Source: Lineus longissimus (taxonomy: Eukaryota; Nemertea; Pilidiophora; Heteronemertea; Lineidae). Taken from it: DNA of 64,000 nucleotides. Shown in pieces: positions 51,501-64,000 of the stretch. Positions within the stretch are counted from its first letter, which is position 1. Every line of letters begins with the position of its first letter. The position numbers and the translations under genes are program-made. The notes under the pieces were generated by a model. It ran no database searches, was not told the DNA's origin, and saw nothing but the letters and a program-made list of their open reading frames with translations. The stretch spans positions 20,664,437-20,728,436 of the forward strand of contig NC_088313.1 of the NCBI RefSeq assembly GCF_910592395.1, written 5' to 3'.

Positions 51501-54343
51501 CCTGGGTGAACCGAGCGTACAAGATTGATGAACATGTGGCCGCCTTCTATTAGTCGAGTCTTGATTAATGCACGAGCGTGAATCAATGAAAACTTCATTT
51601 CCTTCTCATTACATTTCAAAAATCAGATTCGTACCGTTAAAAAGATGAATTATGATGCTATAATCGGCATAAACGCCCAAACGCCCACAGGAGTGTAATT
51701 TGAACATTGTGAGGAAATCAGATGCCGATGCATCTTTTTCGTCCGATTTGGAGAAATCCAATCAAATTTTTGTTCAGGAGTAGGAAATGTTGGGAAATTA
51801 CAATCAGACATGAGAAACTTTAAACCGATTACCCCACCACAAAACTTTTTAGATTTGAAGATTTAAGAATTTTTGCTGGGACAACTGCCTTTATGACTAG
51901 AATCAAGTAAAGATTACCATCTACTTGTTAGAGCCCATAAACCAACTTTAACAGAAAGGAACCATAACTGGTTTTTATCAAATTAAAACTGAAGTCAGAA
52001 AATCACGAAATATCAAAAAACGCCTGATTTTCTAAGACATCTTATCATAAAACACGCCATTTCGTTTCACTCGCCTGCGATCACACATGCATTGGACATA
52101 GGCAGATGGTGATACGGATGTCGTCAACCACACATTATGTTATGGTGATATTAATGCCACACTGAACAGACTGACACTTTTCTCTGCATGGAGAATTTCT
52201 ATAACTTGCACCTCGAATGCTAAATGTATTAAATCAATGAACGAAACCAATGAAAGGGACGCTAACGTCTTGGGTTGAATAATCCATGATGACACATTCA
52301 TCACATCATCGCTGGCATCTTAGAATCAAACAGCCTGATAAATCTCAATAGCCACGGCGATAATACTCGGTAAATTTCAAAAGATGCTCACCAATCGATA
52401 TTCTAATCACGTCGGGATGCGGGAATACCGCCCTAAAACCTTTTTTTTGTGATGAAATGGTATCACACACTTGAGAAGGCATGAAGTGAAAGTTATTCAA
52501 CCCAGAAAATAACTGGATATCTTGTGCCGCATTTCTAATATGGAAGATATCTGACATTGGAAATATGATATCAGGCAGCGATGTCTTCTAAACTGATGAT
52601 CAATTCTGGTGTCAAGGCAAGATCTTGAACTCTCAACAAGGAGAGTGATCACATGACTAGTGTTCTTCATGAGAGATTGTATTTCTATTCACAGTACTGG
52701 TCATAAGTAATACAAGGCAACGTTCGTTTCCAGCAACACCTGTGCTGCGCCAACATGCTTTAATCAGTTTTGAACACAAGCTTGACTTAGGCGGTTATTC
52801 CAGTGACCTTCCTACTCTGCTCAGACCAGGAGATGAGACATTGAGTTAAACACTTTTAGTTACCACAGGTGACTCTTATGGTAAAGAGCTGACTTAGGCA
52901 ACAATATCAATTTGGCCAAAAAATGACTTTGGCATTTGTTTTATGAGGGTGACGATATTCAGAATTGCCAGCGGAATAGTGTTGCATTAATGAGGGAGTG
53001 ATATTGACCATTCATCACGCCCTCATTGCCTATGCATAGAAACATCTCGCAAAGTGAAGAGGAAAAAATAGCCTATGATTAATGTCTGCACAGGTCCACG
53101 CTGAAGTGAAAAAGAACGACCTGCAACATTGTTCCAAATGAACATCTTTTCCGATAATTTATAAATTGCATGGGCAGGAAACTGGACTTTTTAGATACAA
53201 GGAAACTTATCTTGAAACGCGCAACACTAATAACCAGGTCCTAAAAAAGCTCTGCTATAGTGCTGCTTTCGGGCCTTGAATGAAAGCGCCAAGTCATGTA
53301 TGACATAATCAGACATGCGCTGCAGTTGTGAATAAATCATGAACTGCATGTTACAAGGGTATTTGTCCCACTTGGCAGAATTATACGCTTACATCAGTGT
53401 ACTTGAGCACTCCCCAAACAATCGATACCTGCCAGTTTAGAAGGGCCATGTCTTGAATAATTTATGGTGAACCAGGGTTGGAAAAGGAGGTCTTGTGTTC
53501 AATCAATATGGCTATGGTTAACCCTTCTGAACTTCACCCCTAATATGCTTAAAACATCACTATTTATGACTGCATGCAACATGGATAATGCCATTCAATT
53601 AGAACCCTTCTTGACATTTGTGTGCCAATCATAACCTGTGACCATTTCAAACAAGTCCATACCACCCATTATCAAGACCTATCACACAGCTCTCAAGTGA
53701 TAAAGGATTTCATTCAGGAGGCTTTCAGCCCTAATCCGACAAAATGCCTGCTCAGACTACAAAAGTCACCATACCATGTTGAATGTTTACTGAAGGTGAT
53801 CAGCCAGGTTTGACGGGTAATGCAACTCGTGTCCCTGAGGAATCCTATCTTTATCAACAGCCGGTCCCAGCGCTATGCCACCAAATCTACCAGAATGGCT
53901 GTCAGGAGATAAAATAATGAAAACTGGCATCATAATGGCTCAACTTTGAAAGGAGCTTTTCCCATAGGCATGTCATGAAACCACAAATAGCTGTATGATT
54001 CAGTTTAACATGCGAGAGATCAATAAAGGTGAACTTATTTTCATAAATCTGAAGACAACAAACTACCAATCAGCATAAAGATTCAGAGATGTCTGCTCAC
54101 AAAATATTTCATCGAAGCCCCCTGTTTTTTGAAGTAGCAATAAATAAAAAGTAATCTGTACCACTTCTAAGATAATCCCACAATGTGTTGTGGATTGCCC
54201 AAACCAAAAGCATGCTTATGACTTTCAATGGGTATCTTTATGTCATCTAGGATGACGACCCTACTTGTAGGCACATGTTCTATTCAAAAATTCCATTTAC
54301 AACATCACTAATCCTTGTAATTAATTCAGACCCATCCATTCTG

Positions 54344-54978
54344 TTTAAGGAATTGAACCCGAGGCGGAGGACCTTGGTTGAGTTACCAAGACACTCGAGG
54401 GTGGAGCTAAAATACAGTCCAAACCCGAGCCGACAGGCGAGGGTTTGGACGAAATTTTAGCTCCACCCGAGAGTGTCTTGGTAACTCAACCAAGGTCCGA
54501 AGCCGAGGGTTCAATTTCTATTCTAAAATACCTCAAACTTAAAAAGATAGGCCACGAAATAACTTGAATATGTGCGAATTTGGCAAATTCCATCCATCGC
54601 CTGCCCGGAGCGCCGGTAGCGCCGTTGTTTACATTATGTTAGGGCAGCGCGTATAGGAAGTCCGGATCGGCTCGCTCAAGTGACGCTAAAATCCGCGCAA
54701 ATGGGCTATTTGGAGCGTTTTTCTCAGCAAATATGTGTAGTGCTCATTAAAAAACTTAGGGTGGTTGATGCTTCCTTGGCTGATTTGTGTTTGAAGCAGT
54801 GTTTTGAGAGCCTCAAACTTCTGAAGTGAGCTGTGTGCATGGTTCCACATTTTAGTGCAACCCGAGGGAACTTTGGTAGAGCATCTTGGTTGCGTGTCCA
54901 AAACACTCCACTCTCAGAACGAGGCTTATGCATTTTCCATTTAAAAGTTGACTTTACGGTACCAAGGTATTTTAGAAT
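54344..54978 (-). mobile_element. 635-bp composite repeat, copy 2 (reverse orientation)
   Basis: This is the reverse complement of 15006-15640, with the same 166-bp palindrome (54351-54516) and the same 14-bp TIRs (54520-54533 and 54965-54978). Visible differences are a handful of substitutions (for example gccctaacat against gccgtaacat). The flanks differ completely, so both ends of the unit are defined by loss of similarity. Confidence 0.85.
54351..54516. repeat. 166-bp palindromic foldback inside composite repeat copy 2
   Basis: Same palindrome as at 15468-15633, in reverse orientation and of identical length. Confidence 0.9.
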
Positions 54979-57372
54979 ATATAACATAACAATACTTCAA
55001 GTGCAATAGCAGAAATTGCATTGAAATGTAAAACATAACACTGAATGCCTTGATTGCCTGACATTCTTTCACATGAAAAGTGCCATTCAATAATCCTATG
55101 CCAAGAGCCTCATGCTGATATCGATTTTACATCTAAACGCTACCTAATTAATGCTAGGATGAATGGCCATGAATGCAGCTAGTGCAATGCAAGGTGAACA
55201 TTGTCGTGGGCGGTGTAGGCCGCAGGGAATCTGTATAGCAGAGCAGAGGTGTCATCGAGAGATGAAATAAACTTCTGGTATAGTAATCTGTCAAAATCAA
55301 AATTGTGGGAAAAATTTTCTTCATGAATAATAGAAATGAAATGTCTCGAATATATGTTGCGGTGCATAGTACATGAACCCACTCGTGTAACTGAACAAAA
55401 CTGAGATCTCCTGGGATATTTTAGAGGACAATGACATCACAATGATGTCAACAGAACAAGACAATATGAAATGAATAAAGGATCAGTTTCCAGATCAAAC
55501 ACCCTCAAGGCTTGCATCGATTCCAGTCTAAGCTGTGCATTTTGTCACTACATTTCTCTGATTTCAATGTTGTACTGGGGAAGATTTACCCAGTGCCATG
55601 GCATCATGATGCGTGCACTTAACAGGTGGCATTTACAAATTCCACAGTGTATGCATAATGATTGGTAACATACTACTGTTTGGCACATATTCCTGACCCT
55701 CTCAGGGCAAGGAAAGCAACATCACAAAGTCACCATCTTCAAAAGCTGGTTTTGTTTTCTTTCATTTTTGTTCAGGCAGTCAGTGAACAAGAGAAAGATC
55801 TATTGGATGGTGGTGAATAACCTGTCCCCCTCCCACCTTCTAATCTGGCACTATAACAAGCACCTGTAGCATTCTATACAGATTGCGTTTACTTTAATCG
55901 GCCATATCATTATGTTGACACTCCTAGTCCAATATGGCACAGCTGGTGAAGTTTCAAGTCAAAATCAATAAGGTGAGATGTAAACACACAAGATTTGTAG
56001 AACAGATGAGAGAGATAGGCCTATGTTGGGAAATATGAGGTAGGCCAATACATGTGCATTGTTCCCACATTTCGAATTCAATGTCAGATTGATGAATAAA
56101 ACTCTTGTTGTGAGTAGATTTCAGAATTGATTCTAAATTGAGGCGACCATCCCTACCAATCCCACGGAACAGCTGACTCCAATCACCTGTTAACCAACAG
56201 TTAAAGTACTACTCTTAACAACAGCCAACTTTTCCTGTGCTGGAACAGGATCAGAAACACAAAGGTTGATCGAGTAATTGCAGAATAATCACTGTCCTAA
56301 GAAATTGACGATCAAACAGTCAAGTCGCAGAAAGCTATTTCTCCAAAGAATTTATTAATACATGCTTTGACGTCAGAAATCCACGCCAACACCCCTGATC
56401 CCATTATCAACTCCGTGCTAGACAAAAACCAATAGTACCACAGTGATGTTGGGGGAGTGAGCATATACATAGAGGGAAACCATAGGGAACTACGTCAGAG
56501 ACAATCCTATTATTGTTAAATCGAATTGGGAAAGGCCAGTTACAATACCATTGTGACAGATTTTGAAGAAGTGGCTTTTTATTGACAAGACATTAGCAGG
56601 TGAAATGTTGAACATACGTCACAGGATATGCTATTCTGAAAAACAATTAAAACTCTCCAATAACTTGAGGCAGTTTCCTGGCATGAAAAAGTTTCATCCT
56701 TACCACAGAAAGCGATAGAAGCCATAAAAGTGGGGGAGGAATTCAAAAACGAGTGTCAGGAAAGAGGCTTTTGTTGTGAAGAATGGAGCGTGAGGCGAAA
56801 GACATTTCTGAAGTAAACTAAGCCAGGAATTGTTTTTATCATCAGCTAAACCAAGATTGACATGTTAGGCCTACATAAAGGATAGTCAAAGCGAGGAATG
56901 AAATGAACACCAATAGAGCACATTCCTCATGAGCGTTCACTCTCATGATAAAGATGCCCTTGGCCCCGAAACAGGAAAGGGAAGCAATCGTCATTGAAAC
57001 GCAGCACCACGTCACCAATGACCAGTACACGTGACCTCAACCCCACAGCAGCTCACAATCCTGGAATGTGAATGGTTGAAGTCGCTGCATGAATGAACAT
57101 ATTGATCACGGCGTAGTTCATTCATAATTAATCGCCACTCACCTGCTCTCATGCTTGGGCTTGGAGAGTTGAAAAGTAGCATCACAAACTATCACGCGCC
57201 GATCTTCATTTCATCCAATTAGCATTAGCGGAATTGAGATGGTATCATTCAGTTAACGAGGTGTCATGTGTGCCATGATGATTTCAATGAGCATCAGTTA
57301 TACGACAATCAGAACCCACTAACCCTTTCATGGCTCCAAATATTTGGGGGAAACCATGAGTAGAGGACAAAT

Positions 57373-57593
57373 GTGACCCGCTCTACCAAAACTAGGCGCT
57401 TGTCGCATCTGAACTTGACAGGTTGATACGGACTTGTTGTTCATTTCCCTATTGTAGACCTTTTGTGAAATGTGACCAAATCAGTTTGTAATAGATTTCA
57501 CAAAAGGTCTACAATAGGGAAATGAACAACAAGTCCGTATCAACCTGTCAAGTTCAGATGTGACAAGCGCCTAGTTTTGGTAGAGCGAGTCAC
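57373..57593. mobile_element. 221-bp palindromic foldback element, copy 2 (inverted centre)
   Basis: This copy has the same arms and the same 221-bp length as the copies at 2273 and 61918, but the unique centre is in the opposite orientation (gtgaccaaatcagtttgtaatag). It therefore inserted the other way round. It is flanked by the direct 4-bp repeat AAAT at 57369-57372 and 57594-57597, which is good evidence for transposition with a 4-bp target-site duplication. Confidence 0.93.
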
Positions 57594-58928
57594 AAATTGT
57601 TGATGGAATTGTCCTATTGTGAGTTTCCTACAGACTGATCTTGTATTTTGAAGCTTTAGAGTTAGACAGGAGGTTTGACCATGGCCTTCATGTTATTTTT
57701 CAGATAGGGCAGCAGCCACTTGTGTGGCATGGAGCATTAAGAAAACTTGATGATATTGTTGAATAAATAGCAAAATTGAACAGTTGCAATGAAATGTCAT
57801 TCCTTTAAGACAGCAATCAATATATTAACACAATTTGACAATCAATGCTTTTAATTTCCATACTTTTCCAATAATTAGGGGCGAACAATCCTCCAGCAAG
57901 CCTGGAGCATGCCAGTTTAGGAAATGAAAAACATTTCATGTCGCAATCATCCAATAAATTGCTATTTACCATTTTCTATTTTGGAATTTCTTGACGTAGG
58001 AGGTATCACACAAGGAGACTTCTGCTGGCAAATTATTTCAGTTCACATCAGCGCGCTTGTTTGAATCCTTTCCTTTTGCCAGCAACTAGGTATTGAGAAA
58101 GATCTGAAATGCCCCAGAGTCGATATGCTGTTGTGTGTTCCGAGTCACTACAGCATTCAAGCTTGTATGGCTGGGGAATTATGTTGCTGATGTGATCATC
58201 GCTAGTCCCAGTGGTCAAACCAGGGAAAGGGCAGCACACAAAAGGTATTGAGCTCACTGAGGAATTGTTGAAGCAAAGGAATTGTCCTTCGATTAACCTT
58301 TAGCAATGTCTTCCCTTCTTGTTAGCAAGGAAATCATGCTAGTAAGAGTAGGCTGTGTTGTATACACCCTGTGTAGACAGGAGGCAGCAGCAAAACAGGT
58401 TGGAAGACTGAAATGCCTTGATAATACATAATGTAACAGTGCAGAGAAATCAAACAGGTCGGAAGCAACCCATTTATTCTTGGTTCACACTCAGCATTTC
58501 TCTAATGGCAATTGGCCTAATATCTGTTCAATATAACTTCCTTCACCATATCCTACTCAAAACACATTGTATCCCTAATACATACAGGGCTTGCTAATTG
58601 ATCTTTAGTATTTTCGTCATAACCGTCTATTGATTTCTGTATTTTCTTGGCTACAAGTTTTTGCCGGGATGCAATCAGTCTGACATTTCGATCGATTATG
58701 GTGGTTGGATGGTTCTCGTCAGCTCACGTCACATCAGAATGAACAATTTCGCAGATATATACATAGAAGCAGGTGATCGATGGCTCACATCCAAGTTCAA
58801 TAAGGTTACTTTTGAATCTATTGCCATTGGACCAGCCTGCTTTCCAGAGGGAGTAATACACCTAACCCAAACTTTCAATCTTGCCAATGCAGTGACTTCT
58901 AACCAACACCACAGCGTTGCGTCCATTA

Positions 58929-59101
58929 GGCTGACGTTACATAGGCCTCATTCGTTCACTTCCCACATGTCACGTTCCCCTTAATGCGTTCGTTCCTCAC
59001 TGAATGCATGCCACAAGGCCGTGCATTCACCGAGGAACGTTAAGTAAAGCTGGAATGTGACATGTGGGAAGTGAACGAATGAGGCCTATGTAACGTCAGC
59101 C
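58929..59101. mobile_element. 173-bp foldback MITE with TTA target duplication
   Basis: Arms of 45 bp are perfect reverse complements and begin GGCTGACGTTACATAGGCCT. The direct repeat TTA flanks the element (58926-58928 and 59102-59104). Inside, a second inverted repeat (cgttcctcactgaatgcatg against cgtgcattcaccgaggaacg) makes nearly the whole element self-complementary. The TTA duplication and short TIR structure fit PIF/Harbinger-type non-autonomous elements, which duplicate TWA. Perfect arms suggest a young insertion. Confidence 0.88.
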
Positions 59102-60187
59102 TTACCCTAATTCAAGACTTGTATTCTAGTGTGAGTACAACTTAACACCATGTCATTGTCTTGGGCTTCGGACATGACTAGCGGTTGAATGAGCGGATCA
59201 CAAAAGTTCTGCCAAAGTTTGAAAACATGGCACGTCTTTGTGATAATCTGTGAGAACACGAGCTGAAGGTTGTAGGAAGTGTGTGATGATACACACTAAT
59301 CACCTCAGATCGACATAAAGTCAGGAAGTTAAGGGTGTTTTGTAGTTTGGAAGGAGTCTTTGACGAATGGGGAGGGAATTCTGCTGTGATACGTACTAAT
59401 GTCAGAATCTCCCTCATTTTGGAAAAGGGTTGATCAACTATAACACAGAATCAATAGGAGTGCAAAGAACCTGGAGAGAGGAGAACAATATTGCCAATGT
59501 AAAGCTACCAAAGTCAATGTTGGTGACCTTTTCTTTCAAATAGAAACATTCCATCTACTGTTTTGACAGTTTAATGGGCACCAGTGTTGCACCAACTTTT
59601 GTTTTAGTTCACTTCGATAGTTGAATACCAAAGGGCAGAACACTCACCACGTTCTGCACTACCAATGATTACAGTCTGTCTAACATGTGACTAGAATCCT
59701 TCCTAACTAAACAGACCAACTCAAGCCAGCTTTCATACTATCAATCTGCCAATGGAGGCAGTAGGAGCATGCCAACATGCAAGAACTTGGTACTTTCACC
59801 ATTAGGAAGGTGACTGAATCGAATCAAACAAACGCACGTAGCGTTAACTTGAATCAATCACGCCACGCCAGGGTGAAGTTCCGGTAGTACCGTGAGAACA
59901 ACTGATTACTATTTCCATTAGGTGAATATATCAAAGGCTAATCAAGCATTATGTACACTCAGGTTCAACTCATCACGGCATTTCAAAGCTGAACTTCAAT
60001 TTGTATCAGAAACATCATTTGATTGACCTTTAGCTAGCTGCCCACGCAAGTATTTCAAGAACATCTTCAGGACAGATTAGAAATTTGGCCAACTCCCTAT
60101 GCCAATTACTGAAATTTCCCAAGAGAAACTCTTAACTTGATTATCCTTTGCCTGAAACTACACGACGAGAGACTTCTATGCACTCTA

Positions 60188-60332
60188 GCCCATGTCACCA
60201 TAGAAAGAGCGGTGCTTTGCCCCATGTAACCTCATCAAAGAAAGAGCAGCCCTCTGCCCCATGTAACCTCACCACAGAAAGAGCAGCCCTCTACCCCGAG
60301 TAACCTCATCACAGAAACGAAAGAGCAGGCGG
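60188..60332. repeat. 37-bp tandem repeat, about four copies
   Basis: Units start with ccc(c)atgtaacctcatca or a variant at about 60188, 60220, 60257 and 60294. Each continues with cagaaagagcagccctct. The first unit is shorter and diverged; the last has an inserted aacg. Confidence 0.9.
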
Positions 60333-61917
60333 CAATCTAGATTCATATCAACATCATTTAACCAAACATACCCGATCTTGAGCAAATAAATTGAGAGGTG
60401 ATACCTGGCTTTATCTGGCCACCTCATCTTGCCCGTATTGTTGGTTAACTAATGAGCATGATTAGAAGTCTGGTATACCTAGTTACTAGTGGCGAGCAAC
60501 AGACCAATCAAGGAGGAATAGATGGGAACTCGTCAACAAGTGAGCCATGATTTGCCAAGAGGAGGACTGGCCGTCATGGACATTCAGCTATCATTTTCTC
60601 TCATATTACAAATTCATGTTCTCAACAGAAAACATCATATGTTCCTGACTTGAAGGTCTTTGAACTGGCGAAGGTTGCTAATTAGCGGTGATGAAACTTC
60701 AGACATCAAAAATCATAAGCACACATGGCATTTTCGCACCACATAGAAACATGTTGCCTTTTTTCATGGCTTTCAAATTAGCAATTGGCACTTAACACCA
60801 CATCACCTGAGGACATCTTTCCATTAGTTGCTTTTTATATCATACCGCTTCACACTTTTGTTTTAAGGTTTGCAGATTCCCAGGGTCGGATACCCGCGTA
60901 TCTCTGGAAACAAAAACCAAAGGCAGCCCATCAGCAAATCAGCTCACAATAACCACTTCAAAGACTATAGAATTAAAATGTAATTTGATCAATAAGTGAC
61001 TATTTGTACAAAGGTTAAAACATCAAAACTGGACAGATGTCCCACAGGACCCTTTCCTCTCCTTCTACCAACCAAAACAATTCGGTCAATCAACGCATAA
61101 TTGTCAAAGCAGTACACAAACAAACCTCTAATCCCATGTCAGTTCAGCACGATTACTCCATTAAGTGTGTATTGATGTTTCACAGTTTATTGGGTCAGAG
61201 GGTGCATGTTGACAGGCAGTTGGACAAATCACATCAAACTATTTCACAACTTGTATAAAGGGTAGGAAACTTGTGACAGGCATGGCCCTGAAATCCATTT
61301 AGGTCTTCATGACTTGTTCTCTCACCAGCCTGAAGTGGTTACAAATTCTCTCTGATCAGAAGCAACCAGATCTATCAAACTTTGATAATCGATAGAAATG
61401 AAATCACACCAATCTGACCAATCAGACTGGAGAAATCGATTCAAATGAACATAACCCAGCCAATCACAGAGGAGATATCGATTTGAATTTAGAAGCTACA
61501 GAATTAAGTAGGCAATGAAATCCGACGAAAACTCGCAAAATTGAATTTGAGCTAAAAAAGTTGACAATTGATACCCAATTTGGATTGAAATTCAACCTGT
61601 CCTTTATAAGGTTTTAAGAGGAACACATCAAATTCAAGATTTAAACACATTTTTCAAGAGTTTCTTTCAGTCTATTTTTATCACAAAAACCCCCGGAGGA
61701 AAAGAGGAACACAAGGTAAGCAGATAAGTCATTGGATACCTCCAGACTGCTATTCGATCTTAGTCATTAGTGCTTAGAAAAGGAACACAAAATCGTTTTC
61801 AAGAAATGTCAAGAGATGTCATCTCAGATGAGCAGAGACAACATGACATTTCAGTTGTCCATGCACCAGTGTTGTATTTCTCAATAGGACACCAGCAAAA
61901 CACCATGCTTCATATAT

Positions 61918-62138
61918 GTGACTCGCTCTACCAAAACTAGGCGCTTGTCGTATCTGAACTTGACAGGTTGATACAGACTTGTTGTTCATTTCCCTATTGT
62001 AGACCTTTTGTGAAATCTATTACAAACTGATTTGGTCACATTCAACAAAAGGTCAACAATAGGGAAATGAACAACAAGTCCGTATCAACCTGTCAAGTTC
62101 AGATGCGACAAGCGCCTAGTTTTGGTAGAGCGGGTCAC
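61918..62138. mobile_element. 221-bp palindromic foldback element, copy 3
   Basis: The arms and centre have the same orientation as at 2273, and the length is exactly 221 bp. It is flanked by ATAT on both sides (61914-61917 and 62139-62142), a second clean 4-bp target duplication. A few arm mismatches (for example in the inner arm near 62041-62055) show limited decay. Confidence 0.93.
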
Positions 62139-64000
62139 ATATTCTATTTCAAGTAACCTGGTAAATATTCCATAATATGGCAACACAGATTCTACAACAG
62201 ACCCGAATACATTAAAAGCATGACAGACCCTATGATGTTGATCAATGTGATATCAGCTGGCAACCACAACTACTCAGAAGAACTAGAATATTAACATTAT
62301 ATTATGAGCGCATTGTATTTACACAGGATAGATCAACACCACTACCACGAGAGGCAAGGATACAACAGAACCATGTTGAAATGGGAAATTTTAACTCTGG
62401 TTGGAGTGTGGTGGAAACTACCAGGACATCAAGGAAGGAGCCTCTGGGGTTAAAATGATATTTTACCAAATCCTCAGTAGCTGCTCATATTCTTTAAATT
62501 CTACTCTGTATTGCTTTGTTGGTATGATACGGACTCCTGCGTTGGAGTTGCAATGAAGCAGGAATGTTTTCAGATAATGCCAGCTGATTAGACGGTGCTC
62601 CTGGGATGTCATATGAAATATGCACATATTCCACTGAACATGTACCTACAGCACCCTTCACAGAACAACTGTATCAAGAGTATGGCAGCCCTGCATTATC
62701 GTACATCACTCCTTCTTTATTGACACTAAATGACTGATTTTGACCCAGACAAACAACTTTAGAAGAGTATTCTTAATGTTTTCTGAACTAAATAAGCATT
62801 ACAGGTGAAGGTATTTTAGCAACTTTACTATCACAAAGCCACAAAACTACTAACAAGAGCGATATGAAACAAGCATTATGTTAAAAGCTAAGTGAGTGAG
62901 GCTGTGACAGACTGTACAGGAAGATGTCAGAAATGGATTCTTTGGAAAGATATCTCAAAAGGTATTAAACCTGTAAAAGCAAGAGTGCACAGCGAAACAG
63001 GATTCGGCTTGTGGATTTTGGCTTGGAAAACGGCTGTGGCAATGCAATGGGTGCCATACCACAACAAAGACATTTACAGGCAAGACCATAGCACCGTGCA
63101 GAGCAGATATTCTTAATTTGCCATCTGATCAGGGAATGGATTATTATGTGACATGGAAATGCAACTTGTGCAATACCAGGCCACTGAAAGTTGTCAGGAT
63201 AGCTAAGCTAGGAAGGAAGCCTCAAGGTCGAATCACACTGGGCCAGAGATGTTGCTTTGAATTTGCTTTGGACACAGCAATTTGGAAGTTGACATATTAT
63301 TTGTCAACGGAGGTGTCACTATCAGGTCCCTCATGTGGCCAAAATTACAATCATTTATACTTTTATTATCACTTCCACATCCGCACTTTTCTTATTTGAT
63401 TATTTGTTCTGTCAACAGCTTAATAGCATTCAAGCAGTCATGTTACCTTCCACCTCCATTGTCAATCTGCTGGACAATAGATTGCTCCCCAATTGCTTGA
63501 AACAGACAACAGGTATTAATCAGCCTGAGTAGAAACTTTCTTTTGTGTCATGATTACTGTACAAAGCCTTGACAATGTGAACACATACAATCCCTGCGTT
63601 TCGATTTGACCTTCACCAGAATAGGATATTGTCCTTCTAACCCAAAAAAGAACAGTGCACCTGGGTCAGTATACCAGAGGATGGTGAAACCCTGTGACCA
63701 TGTTAAATATGTATCCTACTTACTTGGATGGTAAACTTGGTATGCTGAAAATAGTAACCGTTGTTTTTAATACATGAAATGAATATGTGCTCAGGTGTGC
63801 ATTCCGGTGGATGGGGATATGATAGCAAATATCACATCTACGTTCCTATTCCTGCCTGCTTGTTTTAAGACTCAGGAGTGTCAGACCGCCCAAGGCCTGC
63901 CTCAGTCGTACAAAGAGGGGGAGATAGTGCAACACATCACTTAACACTAAACAGGCCTATTTTTTCAGTCACTTTCAGACACAAATGCCAGCTTTAGCTA

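Larger units (their letters stand above)
40850..64000 (-). other. CPEB upstream intron sequence, at least 23.2 kb (may hide small exons)
   Basis: This stretch lies 5' of the microexon in transcript order. It contains a 198-bp TIR element (48382-48579), the second 635-bp composite repeat (54344-54978), two 221-bp foldback elements and a 173-bp foldback element (58929-59101). It also contains a 37-bp tandem array (60188-60332). The long Gln/Pro-rich N-terminal exon expected of a CPEB was not found here, so it should lie above 64000. Short additional exons are possible, but none can be called safely. Confidence 0.7.

Noticed and set aside
58661-58984. 107-codon open frame, plus strand
   Set aside because: Its end lies inside the 173-bp MITE and no family is recognised.

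Overview
This window is intron-rich nuclear DNA from an animal, most likely a marine invertebrate. It has long non-coding tracts, many short foldback and terminal-inverted-repeat (TIR) elements, minisatellites, and very little coding sequence. The species cannot be named from the sequence.

One gene can be firmly recognised. It is a CPEB of the CPEB2/3/4 (Drosophila Orb2) class, a cytoplasmic polyadenylation element-binding protein that controls mRNA translation. It runs on the minus strand across most of the window. In transcript order the visible exons are a 24-nt microexon (40826-40849), a 183-nt exon that starts RRM1 (28577-28759), a 90-nt exon (17161-17250) and a 119-nt exon (31-149). All have GT/AG splice sites, and the junction phases fit, giving an uninterrupted reading frame of 138 whole codons plus an opening split codon. 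The large N-terminal exon or exons would lie above position 64000. RRM2 and the zinc-binding C-terminus would lie below position 1. The introns are about 12.1, 11.3 and 17.0 kb, plus at least 23.2 kb upstream.

The introns hold almost everything else. There are three exactly 221-bp palindromic foldback elements (2.3, 57.4 and 61.9 kb). A 635-bp composite repeat is present twice in opposite orientation (15.0 and 54.3 kb). Three further TIR elements lie at 32.8, 48.4 and 58.9 kb. A three-unit repeat ending in an (ACG)n tract and a hairpin lies at 7.8-8.9 kb. Tandem arrays lie at 9.6, 30.1 and 60.2 kb. Four C homopolymers all read as G-runs in the CPEB pre-mRNA.

I see no convincing nested protein gene, rRNA, tRNA or CRISPR array. 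The many 60-167 codon open frames look like chance frames or pieces of repeats. The observations most worth following are the conserved 24-nt microexon, which corresponds to the vertebrate neuronal CPEB4 microexon, and the inverted 635-bp repeats that bracket the three upstream exons.
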